Below, one piece after another: positions 63,500 through 64,000 of a DNA stretch of 64,000 nucleotides. The position numbers and the translations under genes are program-made. Position 1 is the first letter of the stretch. Every line of letters begins with the position of its first letter. The DNA comes from Antennarius striatus (lineage: Eukaryota; Chordata; Actinopteri; Lophiiformes; Antennariidae). The DNA lies in contig NC_090779.1 of NCBI RefSeq assembly GCF_040054535.1, forward strand, positions 24,481,501-24,545,500. The letters run 5' to 3'. The notes beneath the pieces were generated by a model. The model was not told where the DNA came from. It ran no database searches and saw only the letters and a list, made by a program, of their open reading frames with translations.

Positions 63500-64000
63500 T
63501 AAAAGGCCTGCAACTGTTAACATGCTAATTAGCGTCAATTAGCATCGTGACAAATCAGGGTTGTATGTCTCAGAGGAGCTCTAATCGTGGAGCCACCTTT
63601 GGTTGTTTCTCCTGCTGCTGCTGTGGATGCTGGGAGAATTTGGAGTCAGGACACACATGGTTAAGATCCGTTAGCTTGTGGTAATTAAGAGATAGCAATT
63701 AGCAACCCCCTCCCCACCCTTAAAGTCCAATTAACAAAAAATTAATTAGCAAATAGAGTATTTAACGCGAGCCTGTCGTTAACTTTATGTTTCCTACGAG
63801 AACGACGGTTGGAGGAACACATGGCCCGACAGGCGCGAGACGCAGCTGACCACGGATACGTAGCGCAGCACGCATCTGGTGGACTTTAATATACGCTGGA
63901 GGAGCGGCGTAATGATAATTTGGGTTGGATAAAGGTAGGATTACCTCGGTCCCCTTTGGATCAGCTGACTGTACGGAGCAGGAGGTCAGATGGTCTTCTA
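63500..64000. promoter_or_regulatory. Candidate conserved enhancer, rich in homeodomain sites
   Basis: Downstream of CCDC73, about 250 bp (63520-63770) is packed with TAATTA/CAATTAG-type cores: GCTAATTAGC, CAATTAGCAT, GTAATTAAG, CAATTAGCAA, CCAATTAAC and TTAATTAGC. There is no repeat structure, no ORF of note and no microsatellite. This is a pattern call only. Confidence 0.35.

Overview
The window is vertebrate nuclear DNA, almost certainly from a teleost fish. The evidence is short GT-AG introns, very long (CA)n/(GT)n arrays, a teleost-type SINE and foldback/MITE elements, and five genes whose order matches human 11p13. No bacterial, viral, CRISPR or organelle feature was seen. Genes were assembled by hand from exon translations; every internal junction closes in frame and the splice sites are readable.

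Layout: (1) 1-8171 is intron 1 of a minus-strand gene whose first coding exon is 8171-8420, probably KIAA1549L; the rest lies beyond the left edge. (2) About 8.7-11.3 kb is intergenic. (3) About 11.3-35.4 kb is HIPK3 on the minus strand: a non-coding exon 1, 17 coding exons (about 1369 aa) and a long 3' UTR. (4) About 35.8-37.8 kb is intergenic. (5) 38.3-42.2 kb is TCP11L1, minus strand, about 497 aa in nine coding exons; its 3' UTR runs into a Tc1/mariner-type MITE. (6) 42.5-47.1 kb is DEPDC7, minus strand, about 556 aa in 12 exons. (7) 47.6-63.5 kb is CCDC73, plus strand, about 1149 aa, head-to-head with DEPDC7.

The genes do not form one pathway. HIPK3 is a nuclear/cytoplasmic Ser/Thr kinase of the DYRK clan. 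DEPDC7 carries a DEP domain. TCP11L1 belongs to the T-complex 11 family. CCDC73 is a coiled-coil protein with a long acidic tail. Order and orientation match human 11p13, but PRRG4 and QSER1 (between CCDC73 and DEPDC7 in human) and CSTF3 (between TCP11L1 and HIPK3) are missing, as expected for one of two duplicated teleost copies after differential loss.

The most useful unexpected signals are: seven perfect TGACGTCA palindromes, five of them at the three central promoters; a MITE that seems to supply the TCP11L1 poly(A) signal; a well-placed uORF ending 7 nt before the HIPK3 start codon; a probable GC-AG intron in CCDC73; and a pyrimidine tract of about 440 nt just inside a CCDC73 splice donor. 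I see no clearly new biological system.
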